Below, piece after piece: positions 1-12,328 of a stretch of 64,000 nucleotides of DNA (position 1 is the stretch's first letter; every line of letters begins with the position of its first letter). The stretch is from Ophioderma brevispina (lineage: Eukaryota > Echinodermata > Ophiuroidea > Amphilepidida > Ophiodermatidae), in the NCBI GenBank assembly GCA_023653785.1, contig JAMKCH010056715.1, positions 82,382 to 146,381 on the forward strand, written 5' to 3'. The notes below the pieces were generated by a model, which made no database searches, was not told the DNA's origin, and saw nothing but the letters and a program-made list of their open reading frames with translations. A program made the position numbers and the translations under genes.

Positions 1-1100
1 AACTTTTTTCTGACCACGTTTGTAGCTTCCTATATACATCACACTTCATGGCCGCCTATTGGATTTTTCAGCCAGATTCCGCCAGTTCCCTAGATTTGCT
101 GCATTTTTAACCAAGGGACATGTTTTCTTATGTTTTGAATGTTTATACAGAAATATTATACAAATATCTTTCATACATTTTTAATTACATGACTTCGGCT
201 TAATTTTTTGTCTGTTGATACTTATAAAAAATAGTTGAACCGTCTATGTACACCAACAGCTGTGTTAACATTTCACTTTAGTTCTGTCGATTTGTCCAAA
301 ATGGGAACGCCCGTGATGATTAAATGGGAAAAAAATGTGGTTCTATGAAATGGGTTAAAGGGACCCCAAGTCTAAAATGGATCAAATGCCATTGGAACAA
401 GTGGAAGAGTTAACGCAAGAACTGTAAGCGCACCTGCATTAATCAAGTTAATACCATGGTAGCAACGCCTTTAATTTATATGCAATCAACTAAAACCGCG
501 GAAACACCTAATGACACCAAAAGCACACCACACGTAAGATCCTATCGGATGTGAAAAGCCTACAACGTCCTTCGTTATATGAATATACCGGAGGAATGTT
601 GAAATAATAACGCCTTCGAAAAGATCGGCTTTCCAACCCATGGACAACATAACTTAATTGACTTGTTAGTAGCATCATCTAAAGTCCGTAAAACACTAGA
701 TTTGATTATATTGCACGGAATGGAATAGCATGGTACTTGGTATTACTGGTTATCGTGTTCATTGTTTATTATGAATTTTGGGTAATCTTCGGGTTTTAGT
801 TGTTTGTTGTTTTGATTTTACACATCGTCGCACATGTTTAATGCGGTCCGCCCTCAAAGCCTAGCAAAATGTATCTATACTTACTACAGATATACCAAAT
901 CAGATTTTTGATGATTTTTGCGATTAGGATTATCAAATCAGCTGATAGTGCATTTAATATTAAGTGACATAGATGATGATTTGTGGCACACTACCAGCAT
1001 GGTGGGGTTATAATAAAGATGAGGCAAATTAACAACTAAGAATATATGTATGCCAGAGTATCTGCAATGAGGTCTACAACGCAGTAACCGTCCGATCTAG
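1..1100. other. No feature recognised
   Basis: AT-rich sequence with short open frames only. I see no inverted repeat, tandem array or protein-like frame here. Confidence 0.5.
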
Positions 1101-1109
1101 GGTTAGTTT

Positions 1110-1495
1110 AGGAAGCGGGGGGCTCTTTGAGTGTTGGGGCGGGGGGGGGGTGCGGAAAGCTGAATTTTTTGTTTGGGCAAAAGTGAAATTCGGTGCGTGG
1201 GGGGGCAAACACAGAGCAAAAATTCCAAAATTGAGATTGTTAACAAATTTTGGGCCAAAATGGGTATTGCCCAAATTGGTTGCCTTTTTTTGCCCAAAAT
1301 CGTGCTTTTTGGTTTTAAATTGTATTTTTCTTTTGGCCGGGTGGGAGGGGAGAGGGGGGCGCAAACTGGAGGGGGGGGGTGACAAGAAAAAAAATGGGGA
1401 GGAATTTGTCCCCTTTCGCTGGCGCCGCCCATTGCCTCCCCACCCTCCCACTGAGTGTTTGCGGTGGGCCCCCCAATCCTGAAAGTCTTCCTAAG
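1110..1495. repeat. G-tract-rich low-complexity block, possibly a decayed mobile element
   Basis: Several runs of G (around 1138-1150, 1200-1206, 1346-1379) alternate with T/A-rich text repeating variants of TTTGGGCAAAA and GCCCAAA. The outer edges are weakly inverted: AGGAAGCGGGGGGC near 1111 against GGGCCCCCCAATCCT near 1468. This resembles the G-rich ends of element Q, but no clean terminal repeat or target duplication is visible. Overlapping open frames on both strands here are by-products of the biased composition, not genes. Confidence 0.4.
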
Positions 1496-1529
1496 CAATG
1501 CGATCATCGTCTTGTCATTTACCCCACGT

Positions 1530-2630
1530 GCATATACAGCAAGACCTAGTAAGACAGTGGGATATGTGGGAAAACATTCAGAAGGATGTATTTTTTCTTT
1601 AAAATTAACTCAAAATGAGTTTCTCCTGCAAATGCCAACACGGCCCAGATTATTCAAAATCACGTAATTACACAATAGCACACACTAAGACAAGAACCTA
1701 GGCCTAAGAATGCCACTTGGTATTTCGGGAGCACTTGTACAACACTACACAGCCTACACATGGCAATGGGGGTAGCACTGCACACATGGGGAAATACTGA
1801 GCGCCAAACGTTACACTACTATAGTACTAAACTAGAGTTCAAAGAGCCTGACTAAGTAATTCAACCTCAAATTTTCTATGGTTAATATAACAAGAAGACA
1901 AGTGCCACTTACCGCTACTGGTATTGATGGAAGCCATATCATGTGTACGCAGATAACCTGCTATAGTCTCGTTATCATGGCTCACATTTCAACCCAACTG
2001 TACATGTTACATTTCCTAATTGGGACGTAATCGTCCCAACTGTAAAGACAAAATGACATTGCTACAACACAACGCAAAAATCAATGATACAATCCTACTA
2101 CGATGAACCTTGTTGCTTCGCAATAATAGCAAGATGAAATATAGTGTAGATTTTCTTAACAAAATTGCTCAGTGAACCGTAACGAGTCTTTGTTATGATC
2201 TATTTTTGTCTAGTTATAGGTATGTGTGTAAAGATATCAGTTCCGTTGACTATTTTTAGATAAAACTAAATAAAGTTGAATCACTTTAACCTTTGTTCAG
2301 TAAGCAATAAGCTAATTAAAACTTTTGGTATTTAGTAGTATGACTGGTGTAAGATTAATGAATTTGCTGTGTACACGTTAAAGTCCATTATAGCGTACGT
2401 TGTTTTTTGTACGTTGAGAGAATAACATAGTTAAAAATGTTTGTGCCGCTGTATATAAATATTATTGCCAAGTATCACTTTATGTCTACATGCGCATTTG
2501 GCAAAAGAGGTAATACACAACATCAATTCAATCAATGTTGACGACTAATAATAGTGGTACGTAATTACAATAGAAATAACTAGAATTTCGCGGTTCTCGG
2601 CTTTCGCGCTCGCTATATTCAAAGAATATA
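1530..2630. other. No feature recognised
   Basis: Ordinary AT-rich non-coding sequence. No repeat shared with the rest of the window was found. Confidence 0.5.
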
Positions 2631-2633
2631 AGC

Positions 2634-3030
2634 TGTGGGCCGCCCCATGACCTTTGACCCTGGCACGTGACCTTTGATCTCATCAACATATGAGGGATCG
2701 CATGGTGCACCTATGACAAAAGTTTGGTTCCAATTGAACTTCAAGTTTTCAATTTAGATCAATTTTACATTTTAAGCCCATTTTTCAACTTGACCTCACA
2801 TGACCTTTGACCTTTCAACATGACCTTTGACCTCATCAACATATGAGGGATCCCATTGTGCACCTATGACAGAAGTTTGGTTCCAATTGAAGTTAAACTT
2901 TTCAATTGAGGTCAATTTAAAAAAAAAATTAACAATTTGTGACACACACATCCACACATCCACACATACACACATACACACGCACAACGGATTGCTAAGT
3001 GGTCCTGCCAGCTATAGCTGGCGGCCCACA
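2634..3030 (+). mobile_element. Family S element with internal duplication and DR1-like sites
   Basis: The ends are an 11-bp inverted pair, TGTGGGCCGCC at 2634-2644 and GGCGGCCCACA at 3020-3030. Inside lie two tandem copies of a unit of about 120 bp (roughly 2662-2785 and 2815-2930), each running from CATGACCTTTGACCTCATC through a stretch containing TTTGGTTCCAATTGAA. A CA-rich microsatellite follows. The right end holds a perfect 16-bp palindrome, GCCAGCTATAGCTGGC, at 3007-3022. The layout suggests a non-autonomous DNA element. Superfamily is not determinable. Confidence 0.6.
2941..2985 (+). repeat. CA-rich microsatellite
   Basis: Interrupted (CA)n with CCACACAT-type units, lying inside element S near its right end. 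Confidence 0.9.
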
Positions 3031-3048
3031 AAAATAATAAGCATAACT

Positions 3049-3050
<2 letters not shown>

Positions 3051-3097
<47 letters not shown>
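3051..3097 (+). repeat. (AAT)n microsatellite
   Basis: An almost pure run of AAT/TAA trinucleotides just outside the right end of element S. Confidence 0.97.
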
Positions 3098-3099
3098 GG

Positions 3100-3689
3100 C
3101 TAATAGGAACGTTAGGGCGAAAGTTTAATAATTCATTAGGTTATGAGTTCTTTTATTATTTAAATTAATTAATATTCACACCCTTTGCTATTCTAGTGGT
3201 TTTTCCTTAATATGCATAAATTAATATTCATATCTTTGATGGAATAAACCGCAATACAAGGAACACTTAGGCCCCGTTTGTCTGTAAATCGTAAGCAATC
3301 AGCTGTCTTGAAATGTGTTTTGTTTTGTTTTGTTTGTTTTTTTAGAGGATTACCAAGTCTCGCCTTTTTGGCCTTTTGGTATTCTATTCCATGTCAGGCA
3401 ACTGATATCTAAAAATGTGTATCCAAACAGCGACCTGTTTCTCGACGTGGAAATAAACATTGAACAATTTTCATGAACAAGAATTATACAGTTCTGAGAT
3501 TTTGTTTGTTTTACACAAATGCGGTATATTCCACCTTTTCTGCGGTTCTCTGCACTGCCAATGCAGTTAACCTTATGACCACTCATGCTAGTGCATAAGA
3601 CCATTGCAGTATTACGTCACACTGAGGTTAAACCCTGACTGCCTGCAGTTACAATACCAAAATATGAAGTCCACCTTATACCACAAGTG
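3100..3689. other. No feature recognised
   Basis: Apart from a short T-rich GTTTT run near 3318-3343, nothing stands out. Confidence 0.5.
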
Positions 3690-3727
3690 ATTTGACAGGT
3701 GAATGTATTGTTGTACTGGAATGCGAA
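3690..3727 (-). mobile_element. Truncated fragment of family G
   Basis: About 32 bases read as the reverse complement of the left half of the family G copy at 15.4 kb, for example GACAGGTGAATGTATTG followed by TACTGGAATGCG, with one difference. The inverted ends of the family are missing, so this is a broken piece. Confidence 0.6.
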
Positions 3728-4418
3728 AACCTTGCCCTACAACACGGCCGCTTATTACAAAGGTCTAAATACGTGCTTATTGTTTTTGTTAGAATTGTAT
3801 GAAATATGAAATTACATATAATTTTACGCTGTTTTTCTGTATCATTAAAATCAATTGAGAATTATTGTGAAAACGTACTGTAGCTTCATGTATTCCTCTC
3901 TGTCTATATCATATTGCGTTCAACGGAAGATAATTTGTGTCACTTTTCATAAAACTTGAGCAATCATTTCAGCAGCCCGTGTTTTCATCAATCTTGTTTA
4001 ATTTGGGAAGTGTTTTTATTCAACCTTCAGCAAGATTTTAATATCTTCTCTTTTTGATTTTTATTGATGTTCCGCAATGGCGACTTACTACATAATATGA
4101 AATGTTATTTCTAAGCAAAAAGCTTTCAACCAAACTCAATATAAATCGACCAGAAGGGTTGTGTTAAACTCTAATAGAGCACGTTACTGCGCAATTCGAG
4201 CAAGAGTCAGCAGGTATACGTGAACGTACCATCAGGTTGTTCACGTTCAATAGTTATATTATATATTTTGTTAACAAATATGGAATGAAACACGTCAAAA
4301 TGCAGGCAATCTGAAAAATCGTTTTGTTTTTTTTTCTCCTCATTTTATCCCATACCAATGTTATTCTCTTTCAATCGTCTGCAGTTGCATATCATCCGTG
4401 TTTTTTTAATACGGTATA
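3728..4418. other. No feature recognised
   Basis: AT-rich sequence without shared repeats or coding signal. Confidence 0.5.
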
Positions 4419-4476
4419 CAAGGTGAGTCAAAAAACTTGACCCTGATTGTGTCCGTCATTTTGAAATATTTAAATA

Positions 4477-4516
<40 letters not shown>

Positions 4517-5267
4517 TACTCATATATTATCTATATATATATATATATATATATATATCATATGTGGTACCATCTGAAACTTAGTTCATTATCTTATTTT
4601 GCTGCAAAGATCATTCACATCGGTAAGGTATAGACCGAACTACAGTCATTTTAATAAAGTAGTCGTTTTTTTTAGTCGAAGCAAATCATTTTCACTACGA
4701 AAATCGGGCTATTTATTGACTGTAGAAAAAATGTGACGCTATTTAACCCCACAAAATTCAGTCACAATTTACCAACGATGCCCTCTTAACGTTTCTACGT
4801 TTCATCTTCATAAAAATCATTTCAAAAATAAATTAAGTTGATACATGTATCAGTTTCTGGAGATCGGTGACAACCTTTTGTGGTTTAAAGTATTGTCTAT
4901 GAAGATCAAAATATGCCACATCTTGAAAATGTATTTCAAATAAAACTTATCATTATCAATGGCTTTTAAGACACCACTTTATTTGACATAAATAGACATA
5001 CCCTTGTCATCATTTTGGGAAGTCATTTGCTTAGTTGGCCGCTATGCATTCAAATGGGAATCCGTGGATAGGAGGAAAAGCTGACTACTTGATTCAAAAG
5101 ACTGTAGCTCAGCCTATACTGAACCGATTGGAATTATCTTTGCAGCAAATTGATGATACTGTAACATGCTTTCCAATGAAATACATTTGTTAGATTATGT
5201 TATTTTAAAAATTCAAAATGGCGGACACAATCAGGTTAGTTTTTGTTGTTTTTTTTACCTCACCTTG
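4419..5267 (+). mobile_element. Family A element, full length, long inverted arms
   Basis: Left end CAAGGTGAGTCAAAAAAC faces right end TTTTACCTCACCTTG. Arms of roughly 200 bp match on opposite strands: CCTGATTGTGTCCG with CATTTTGAA (4442-4465) against its complement at 5216-5236, and TTTGCTGCAAAGAT with ATCGGT (4599-4623) against AACCGATTGGAATTATCTTT (5121-5140). The interior has no open frame, so it is non-autonomous. A second copy lies inverted at 12.3 kb. Ends resemble CAGGGTG-type Tc1/mariner elements, but no TA duplication is preserved. It is 849 bp. Confidence 0.75.
4476..4559 (+). repeat. (AC)n(AT)n compound microsatellite
   Basis: An AC run passes into AT runs with one interruption. 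It sits only in the left arm of element A. The right arm has non-repetitive sequence at the matching place, so the expansion came after insertion. Confidence 0.95.
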
Positions 5268-5898
5268 CTTTCGTCTGTTCTGCTTGGTTGTTACTTGCCT
5301 GTTTTAAATCATTTCTACTGTCCCGAACATCACTTGCAAATGCAGATGTATATATAACTTTTAGAAATATCAGACGATTCAGTCAATTAATTATACATCG
5401 AAGTTCTTGATACAAATCCCAATGATAAACTCTTAATTATTTACAGAGGCATTTTTCTTTGACATACTTAGTCATGGCGGTTACGTTTACTGTTGTAATT
5501 AATCATATGCTACCATACACAATTAGCTACTATGCTGATGACACGTATCCAACAAATCGCTCCGAACGTTCATTTAGATAGTGTTGAACTATGAATAACT
5601 ATAAATCCTAAACGCACGGATTTGCAACTTTTCAAGTTAGTTATTGGAGTATATAAACGCTATGCAGATCAGGGCTAACTAGCGTTTTTTTTTAATGTGT
5701 GTGTGGCATTATACATCCATAACAGTACTTGTATGCCACACCCGAAATTGAACTTTATCTGAGTTTTGCAGATGCCACGGACCATGAATAAATCAGTTTT
5801 ATTCAAGATTGCATTACATTACCTCGTTCTCCCAAATCATTTTACAGTCTGCCGTACAACCGGCCAGTTTGTATTGAACGCCAAACTTGAGATATAAA
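5268..5898. other. No feature recognised
   Basis: Contains one loose hairpin around TGTGTGGCAT (5700) and ATGCCACAC (5733). Nothing else is seen. Confidence 0.45.
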
Positions 5899-5906
5899 AT
5901 GACGAC

Positions 5907-6368
5907 CAGGCGTAGCCAGGGGGGGGGGGGGGGGTGCGGGTGGTGCGACCCCCCCCACAAAAAAAATGACAAAGGTCCGCCTTTATGATATGATGTTGAA
6001 GGTCCGCTTTGCCTTGTTTACAGTGTCCGGGTATTCAATTAAAAGTTGTCTTAAGGGTTGTGCATTGTATAGTAATGACTAAGCGAGCTGTTTAACACAT
6101 TCGCATAGCCATATTACGATGCACGTTGGGGAACTATATGTGTTTGCTAAGCTGCTACGGTATTTAGGCTTCTGCCTCAACCCCCCCCCCCCTCCCCCCC
6201 CCCCCCCTCTTCTCTCCTCTCCTCTTCAGAATTTTGAGACGACGGGTGAAAAATTTTGGGTCAACCGGCGAGCGCATGCGAGCCGAAAATTTTTTTTTTT
6301 TTGGTACGCAAAAGGTCCGCTTCTGGCAAATCCGCACCCCCCCCCGCATAATCCTGGCTACGGGCCTG
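5907..6368 (+). mobile_element. Family Q, non-autonomous hAT-like element with 8-bp target duplication
   Basis: Left end CAGGCGTAGCCAGG (5907-5920) faces right end CCTGGCTACGGGCCTG (6353-6368). Flanking octamers ATGACGAC (5899-5906) and ATGAAGAC (6369-6376) agree at seven of eight bases, a typical hAT target duplication, and CAG-starting ends also fit hAT. Each end runs into a homopolymer: G at about 5919-5934 and C at about 6338-6345. Another C-rich tract lies at 6181-6208. There is no transposase, so it is MITE-like at 462 bp. Open frames across it come from the homopolymers. Confidence 0.82.
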
Positions 6369-6376
6369 ATGAAGAC

Positions 6377-8026
6377 CTTGACTTAAAATCCTATGTCATT
6401 TCAAATGAGCCATTTGGCACGTGGTAGAAATAACAAAATCAATTTCAGACCCTCAGAGAAGAAATCAATTCTCCTCCTTCACCATCTTGTAATGATTAGG
6501 CAAGTGCTGTATGCGTTTTTGATGATGGGAAACGGGACGCAGTATTTTTGCTCCAAAACAATACAGTGCCAGAATATTTCCGTGCAAAATGTGGGTTCTG
6601 CGAAAGCCACGTTTCAAGGGACCAAATTAAGCCACTGTGGATTATAAAACATAATGTCGTGTGGTGTGTAGGAATGAACAACTGAGGGTGCTACCAGTCC
6701 TGGCAAATTGATCAAATTACGAACACCCTTGGCTTCAAATCAATATCCTTCCTCGCATCGACTCCGTCCTCACCTTTAACAAATACTTGTAGTCATAATT
6801 TTTTGATTTCGACAATGCATGTCCACGCTGAGATGAATTGTTGATGTTGCATACGACTCATTTTAATGTCACATTGGAGGATTTCGAAATGAGTTAGTGA
6901 ACTGCAACTAATTTTCGTTCATGTAAAGACCTGAAAAGTTCTTCAATAAGTCATTCTATTAAGAACAAAATAATAGTCCTATTTTCTGTCGATTTACTCG
7001 ATTTTTCTGAAAGGTAAAGTGCCTTTCAGTCAAAAAGAAAAATAATGACAAGCACGCGTACTTACACAAGCTTACTTACCTGCGCAATGCATTATGGTAA
7101 ATACGCACAAAACCAATTAATTCATCAGTTATGCTAATAATAATATGAGCCTACTCAAATCCCCAGGTTTCTGGGGCTTCTTTATTCTTATTGCACAGAT
7201 GCGTGCATGATAATTATCGATTACCAGCGATAACGCGTTACATCAACATTTTATACAGATACTAACAACTTTTTAATACATGAAAATTTGGCAATAAAAA
7301 GGAACACTTCTATGATAAATTACATTATATTTCTTTGATGAATTGAAGCAATAAAGTTACAAACGTCTAGAAATCCTAGCTCAACTTTTATCATTATCAC
7401 GTCTGCTAGAATGCATTGAGCAAAGTTAAGTTCTGTGTGGAGCAGCGCAGTCAGCCAAGCAATTTAATCACAAAGAATTGGTGCAATTGTTGGTTACCAT
7501 AGCTACGGAGGACAGGAAGCTGACAGCAGGGATTCTTGATGCGCAAGCTATTCAATTCAATGTTACGTATGCATGCATGCGCACCCACAATAATAATACA
7601 TCTGTTTACCCACCATGATTTTTATGAATCAACCCTACTATAATATTCAATTTCTACAACAATGTTCTACACAAAAAAATATTATATAAGCTGGATCGAT
7701 AGCCCTTTATTGTGCAGTGTACCATGCAGGGCGCGACGTATTGGCTTTTGTTGTGTGCATTTACAATTACAACATTGACGTTATGTGTTTACTTTGGGTG
7801 TTTATCGTAGGCTAAGTAGTTTGTTAGATTTGAAGTGCAATGATTATGTGAGCATGCAGCGGTGACTTGGAACCGTGTCCGTCAAGTATCATGGGTCAGT
7901 AATGCGCAAGGACCCGAATCTCTCAGCCACAGACTCATTTTAGTTTTGCGATTTCTACAACTTGCGCACTTTAAAGTAGCTGATCGTCCTATATTGATCT
8001 AGAGTAAGCGAGTGGAATAATCTGTG
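6377..8026. other. No feature recognised
   Basis: About 1.6 kb of AT-rich DNA with no shared repeat. A short alternating TGCATGCATGCG is at about 7570-7581. Confidence 0.45.
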
Positions 8027-8200
8027 ACCGGTGTGAAAACAGATTAGTCCGGCGGGAGCCACAGTCCGGGCTCCATAGACGATAACGGAATAATGCGTGA
8101 AACTAATGTTGCGTGAAGAGTCAACTGAATCGAGTGCTCTATTCTTTACCGTTGTAGCCGGACTATGAGTACGCCGGACTATAATTACTTCTACACCGGT
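8027..8200 (+). mobile_element. Family K MITE, copy 1
   Basis: Starts ACCGGTGTGAA and ends CTTCTACACCGGT. Inside, nested inverted motifs built on AGTCCGGC and GCCGGACT lie on both sides, so the whole 174 bp can fold on itself. The centre carries GTTGCGTGAAGAGTCAACTG, shared by all full copies. No coding capacity. Nearly the same text recurs 321 bp downstream. Confidence 0.82.
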
Positions 8201-8347
8201 TTGATAGGCCTTGAAACAGGCAATAGGGTGTCGGCGTTTCAATTTGCATCTGTCTATACAGGGTTGCGTAAACATCTTGACACCGTTGTGTTATTGTCAA
8301 GTTGCTGTGACGTGCTTGAAGTAGTAATATTACTTTTTCTGAGAAAA

Positions 8348-8523
8348 ACCGGTGTGAACGTAATTATAGTCCGCCGGGAGCCACAGTCCGGGCTCCATAG
8401 ATGATAACGGAATAAATTGTGAAACTAATGTTGCGTGAAGAGTCAACTGAATCGAGTGCCCTATTCTTTACCGTTGTAGCCGGACTATGAGTACGGCGGA
8501 CTATAGTTACTACTTCTACACCT
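8348..8523 (+). mobile_element. Family K MITE, copy 2
   Basis: Same strand as copy 1 and almost identical through the central block. Left end ACCGGTGTGAACG; the right end has decayed to CTTCTACACCTGA. The sequence separating copies 1 and 2 is not duplicated, so these look like two separate insertions rather than one segmental duplication. Confidence 0.82.
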
Positions 8524-8524
8524 G

Positions 8525-9029
8525 ATTGAAAATCCAGTGTTTGGAGTTGGTTCTGTTTGCTACTTCACTTGCTGAGGTCAAGTTTAAGAGATTGACATTT
8601 GTCGACATTTCATTTCGTACTCTCGTTTTTGAGTTAGCATCCTTATTTCAACGCAGGTGGTTTACCTAACTGCTGGATGTAGCCGATGTGTTAATCAACC
8701 CTGCACCTGTCTGATTGACATGGTTTACATCTTTACAGAAAACGGTACAATCAATGGAATACAACCATATACATCAGAGGAAATGATCCAAAGGCATGTC
8801 ACTGACGCCAGGTGTATCATGAATAATGAATAAGGGGTGATCGCCTCCAGGGAGCAGTCGCTATACCAGTTCACATGTTTACAAACACATTTAGCCTTGG
8901 TCCTACTTTTATACATTGCTAGTAATTGCACCTGTTTGGGTTTTTCTTATGATTCTACAGGCCATTCAGAGTTAAGTCTTTTAACACCAGTTGATTCCGC
9001 ATAGGTTATAACACTAAGACAGTGGCTTT
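8525..9029. other. No feature recognised
   Basis: Non-coding sequence between mobile elements, with no clear structure. Confidence 0.45.
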
Positions 9030-9395
9030 TTAAAGTGACAGGAGGAGATTTTTTTATAATACGAATTTCTCTCAAATTGCACTGGATCGATTGTAATTCA
9101 CCTACCAAGAACGTTCCAAAGTTTTATTGGACAAACAAGTACAAAAGAAAACAGCAAACCTTGTTTTGAACTTGCCTGACTATCGTAATTGTCCCCATAG
9201 AACACCGTGCTTTGACTTTCTGTCGTGCACGACAGAAAGTCTAAATCATCATCTTATTACATAAAGACGGCGTATTTGGCTTATTCACTTCAGGTGTGAT
9301 CTAATACATTGGAAAGCATTCCAAATATGGAAAAAACCCGGGTTCAAGAAAAATTGGGGGCGCTTCTTTCTGGAAATCTCCTCATGTCTCTTTAA
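9030..9395 (+). mobile_element. Family C element, copy 1, TTAA-flanked
   Basis: TTAA lies at both ends (9030-9033, 9392-9395), followed by inverted repeats AAGTGACAGGAGGAGATTT on the left and the complement of AAGAGACATGAGGAGATTT on the right. TTAA targets are typical of piggyBac-type transposition. There is no transposase. A perfect 28-bp palindrome occupies 9214-9241. Two further copies lie at 28.0 and 30.5 kb, and the latter is a close inverted match along nearly its whole length. Confidence 0.82.
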
Positions 9396-9587
9396 CGATG
9401 GCTGCTAAATAACTGCAGATCATTTCAGAAATCATTTCAAAATCATGCATTCGTAATGCATTGCAAATTGGGCAAACCAATTGCATATATAACAGAAGGG
9501 ATTTGATCTATCTAAACATAAGTCACACAAACAACAACGTATCATGAAATAGTTAACATCAAAATTCCGGAAAGGAAAAATGCGATG

Positions 9588-9762
9588 CCAGGTGTGGCAG
9601 GAGATATGGTCCGCCGGTCTCACAGTCCGGGAACAATGGTGAACAATAGGGCTATCGATTCAGTTGACTCTTCACGCAACATCAGTTTCAAGCTTTATTC
9701 CGTTGTCGTCTATGGATCCCGGACTGTGGTTCCTGCCGGACCATATCTCCTTTCACACCGGC
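9588..9762 (-). mobile_element. Family K MITE, copy 3
   Basis: Reverse orientation to copies 1 and 2. Ends GGTGTGGCAGGAGATATGG and CTCCTTTCACACCGG. The core reads GTTGACTCTTCACGCAAC, the complement of the core in the other copies. The inner part of its inverted ends differs from copies 1 and 2 but is matched between its own two arms. Confidence 0.8.
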
Positions 9763-9923
9763 GCTACCTCACGTCAAACACACATGTGCTTTTAAAACTT
9801 GAGCTCAAGCAGATTTACATTATATTCCAATGCTGTCTGGATTAGCTCTCATTTATGACAGGGTATTGAAAGAGCGACAGAGTGACTACACAAAACAATA
9901 TTGCCACAGCCAGTTCTCTTGAA

Positions 9924-10232
9924 CGGTTGGGTACAAACCAGAGGGTGTATTGCGTCAATCCCACAATGCACCAGTTTTGGGAAATTTGACCTCAATGGGG
10001 TCACGTGATCCCACAAAAAGCCCATCCTTAACACATACAAACCTCTGAGTTTTACGCTCATTTAAGCCAACAAACCATTAGTACTTAGGGAATTCGTTGC
10101 ATGATCATGAAATGTTTTGCCGTTCTTAAACTTTTGGAACACATTTTACTGACATGTGCTTAGTACAGAACAGTATATACACATTGCAATGCATTATGGG
10201 ATTGGTTCAAACCACCCTCTGGGTACAAACCG
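9924..10232. mobile_element. Family N element, inverted ends of about 48 bp
   Basis: The left arm reads CGGTTGGGTACAAACC, then AGAGGGTG, then CAATCCCACAATGCA. The right arm is its complement, TGCATTATGGGATTGG, then CACCCTCTGGGTACAAACCG. The 309-bp whole has no coding content. Only this copy was seen and no target duplication is convincing. Confidence 0.65.
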
Positions 10233-12328
10233 ATGATACAATTTTGTTACCTGAAATAATGACCTAGGTGCAACCACCTTTGGCACTTGCCTAAATGTTG
10301 TGATGTGATGGAATCTCATATAAGACTCCGAGTTGCCATATTGCGTTACCTCTAGATGTTAGTAGACCAGTGCGACCCCGTGTTTTAATACATTGGTGGT
10401 ACGTTATCTATTAATATATTAAATCGCGTGAGTTGGTGCACTTTTTAAGGACTGTCATTGTAAGACGTTGTCTTATTTGACAGCAGTATCGAAATTTCAC
10501 TGTTCTCACGGTGCGATATTGTGGATTAGCCAGGACCCCGATGTATAGTCTGCTACTTAGAGGAGAGAAATAGGGACTCGGAAACACTTCCCAGTGACAT
10601 CTCAGTGCTATTTCTGGGGAGAAGCCATTGTTGGATATGTTAGGTTGAAGAATAGTATACAGGAATGGCTTCATGGACGATTTTTTTTCGTAAAAACACA
10701 TGACACCGGCAGCTTAAAATTTTAGATCTATTTTAACTTAAACACTCGTCAAAAAAAAAAACAGAAGAGAACCAAAATTAATAACACACACACGGCACAC
10801 CACAATTAAAAATGGATAACCGTTTGGACCACCAGTTACACAATTTGGAAACACTTTTATTTTTTTTACTGAAATGTGCTAAGTGTTAGAGGCGCTTAAT
10901 TAATATGCCATTCGGGGTAAATGCGTAATTAATAAACGGAAATGGACATATGCCAGAAGTTATGCACGTAGTGTTAACCAATACCGTGTTCATAATGTGA
11001 AAAATTGGTGTTTGTCATTTTGCATTTTTTCGTCATTGAAACTAAAAGTAACTTGTCACTTAATTAAAATGCCGAGAGGATGACATATCATTAATAGTAA
11101 GCGCACACAAATACTCCTAAATTAGTAATTAGTAACAAAAACGTGGTGATTTGATGAGAAAAATAAAACACCATTTGCGGTACTCGCTTAGGCATTTGCG
11201 CATTGAAAAGAAATACTACCCACACTTTATCTTCATGTATTCACCAAAGCACTGCAGACTTATGAAACTCGCACATTTCCTTTTGTGGTTTCCACTCGGT
11301 TTGTCGAAGGAATGTGAAGATTCCTTTAGAATAGATCGCAAAGTAGGTCTGGTTTTAGTTCGTTCAGTTATACTTCCAAATTACTTAATTCGCGTATTGT
11401 CGGTTTCGGAATACATATAACCATAAATATTTATATGATTGACATTCTCGGAGTCATCCCTTTGCGTGATCCATGAACTGCTTTTCAGAATTCTACAGAG
11501 CTAAGTCCCTAATCAATCAGTCACTTAGTGTCCTACGCATGCGATGGGAAAAGCGTCAAAACGACTCAGTGACTTAGAATATGCTTAGAGCTTTTTAAAA
11601 ACCTTACAGATATTACAGAAAACCCATTAAGTTTGTTGCTATCACAAAGCTCGAGATTTAAGCACACGAAGTCACGTTTTGTAATAGGCCTTAGGGCATG
11701 TCAACGTAATGATATTGTTTTACGATTTCAAATGCATCAAATCACGGATATTAAAGAAGAATTATGAGTCGAAAATCTGTGGAAAATAGTAATTTTTCTG
11801 AATATCAGTAGAATGTTTTTAGAAGTTTTTTTGTCTCGATAGCATATACATGGGTTCAGAAAATGCCAAATATTATTAGTATAGATATTATTTTCTGGTG
11901 CGCTTCCACTCATGAAATGTACAGGGGTTTTAAAGCCGCGCCAAAATAATAAGTACGGCCACTCTGATTTGTCTGTTCAACAACTAAAAAGATGGCCTTC
12001 TTCCACACATTAGGTCTGTCGAGGGCAATTGCATAGAAGTGACAGGGAAATAAACTACACATGTTAGGAATGTTGGCAGATTCAAACAATGCAGCTCTGC
12101 AGCCTGGTAACACATGTTTACTTGAAGGGATTGAATGAGAAAGTGAAGAGTAATTTCCAATAATTTTTGAATTTGGGTTGAAAGCAATTCTCCGTGTTGT
12201 AAACTCTCTTCTTTTTATAAGCAGTATTTAAAAAAATACTCACAATAAGGCCTGCAATATCTTCTTCAAATATGGGCAATAAATCGTTGGTGCGTCATAT
12301 AAGGACAATCCCGAAAACACTCGTTACT
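10233..12328. other. No feature recognised
   Basis: Two kilobases of AT-rich DNA without shared repeats. Open frames (up to 96 codons at 10411-10701, minus strand) have no recognisable similarity. Confidence 0.45.

Noticed and set aside
1074..1507. Overlapping frames of 110-134 codons on both strands
   Set aside because: They are proline/glycine-rich translations of G and C tracts; frames on both strands over the same DNA point to composition, not coding.
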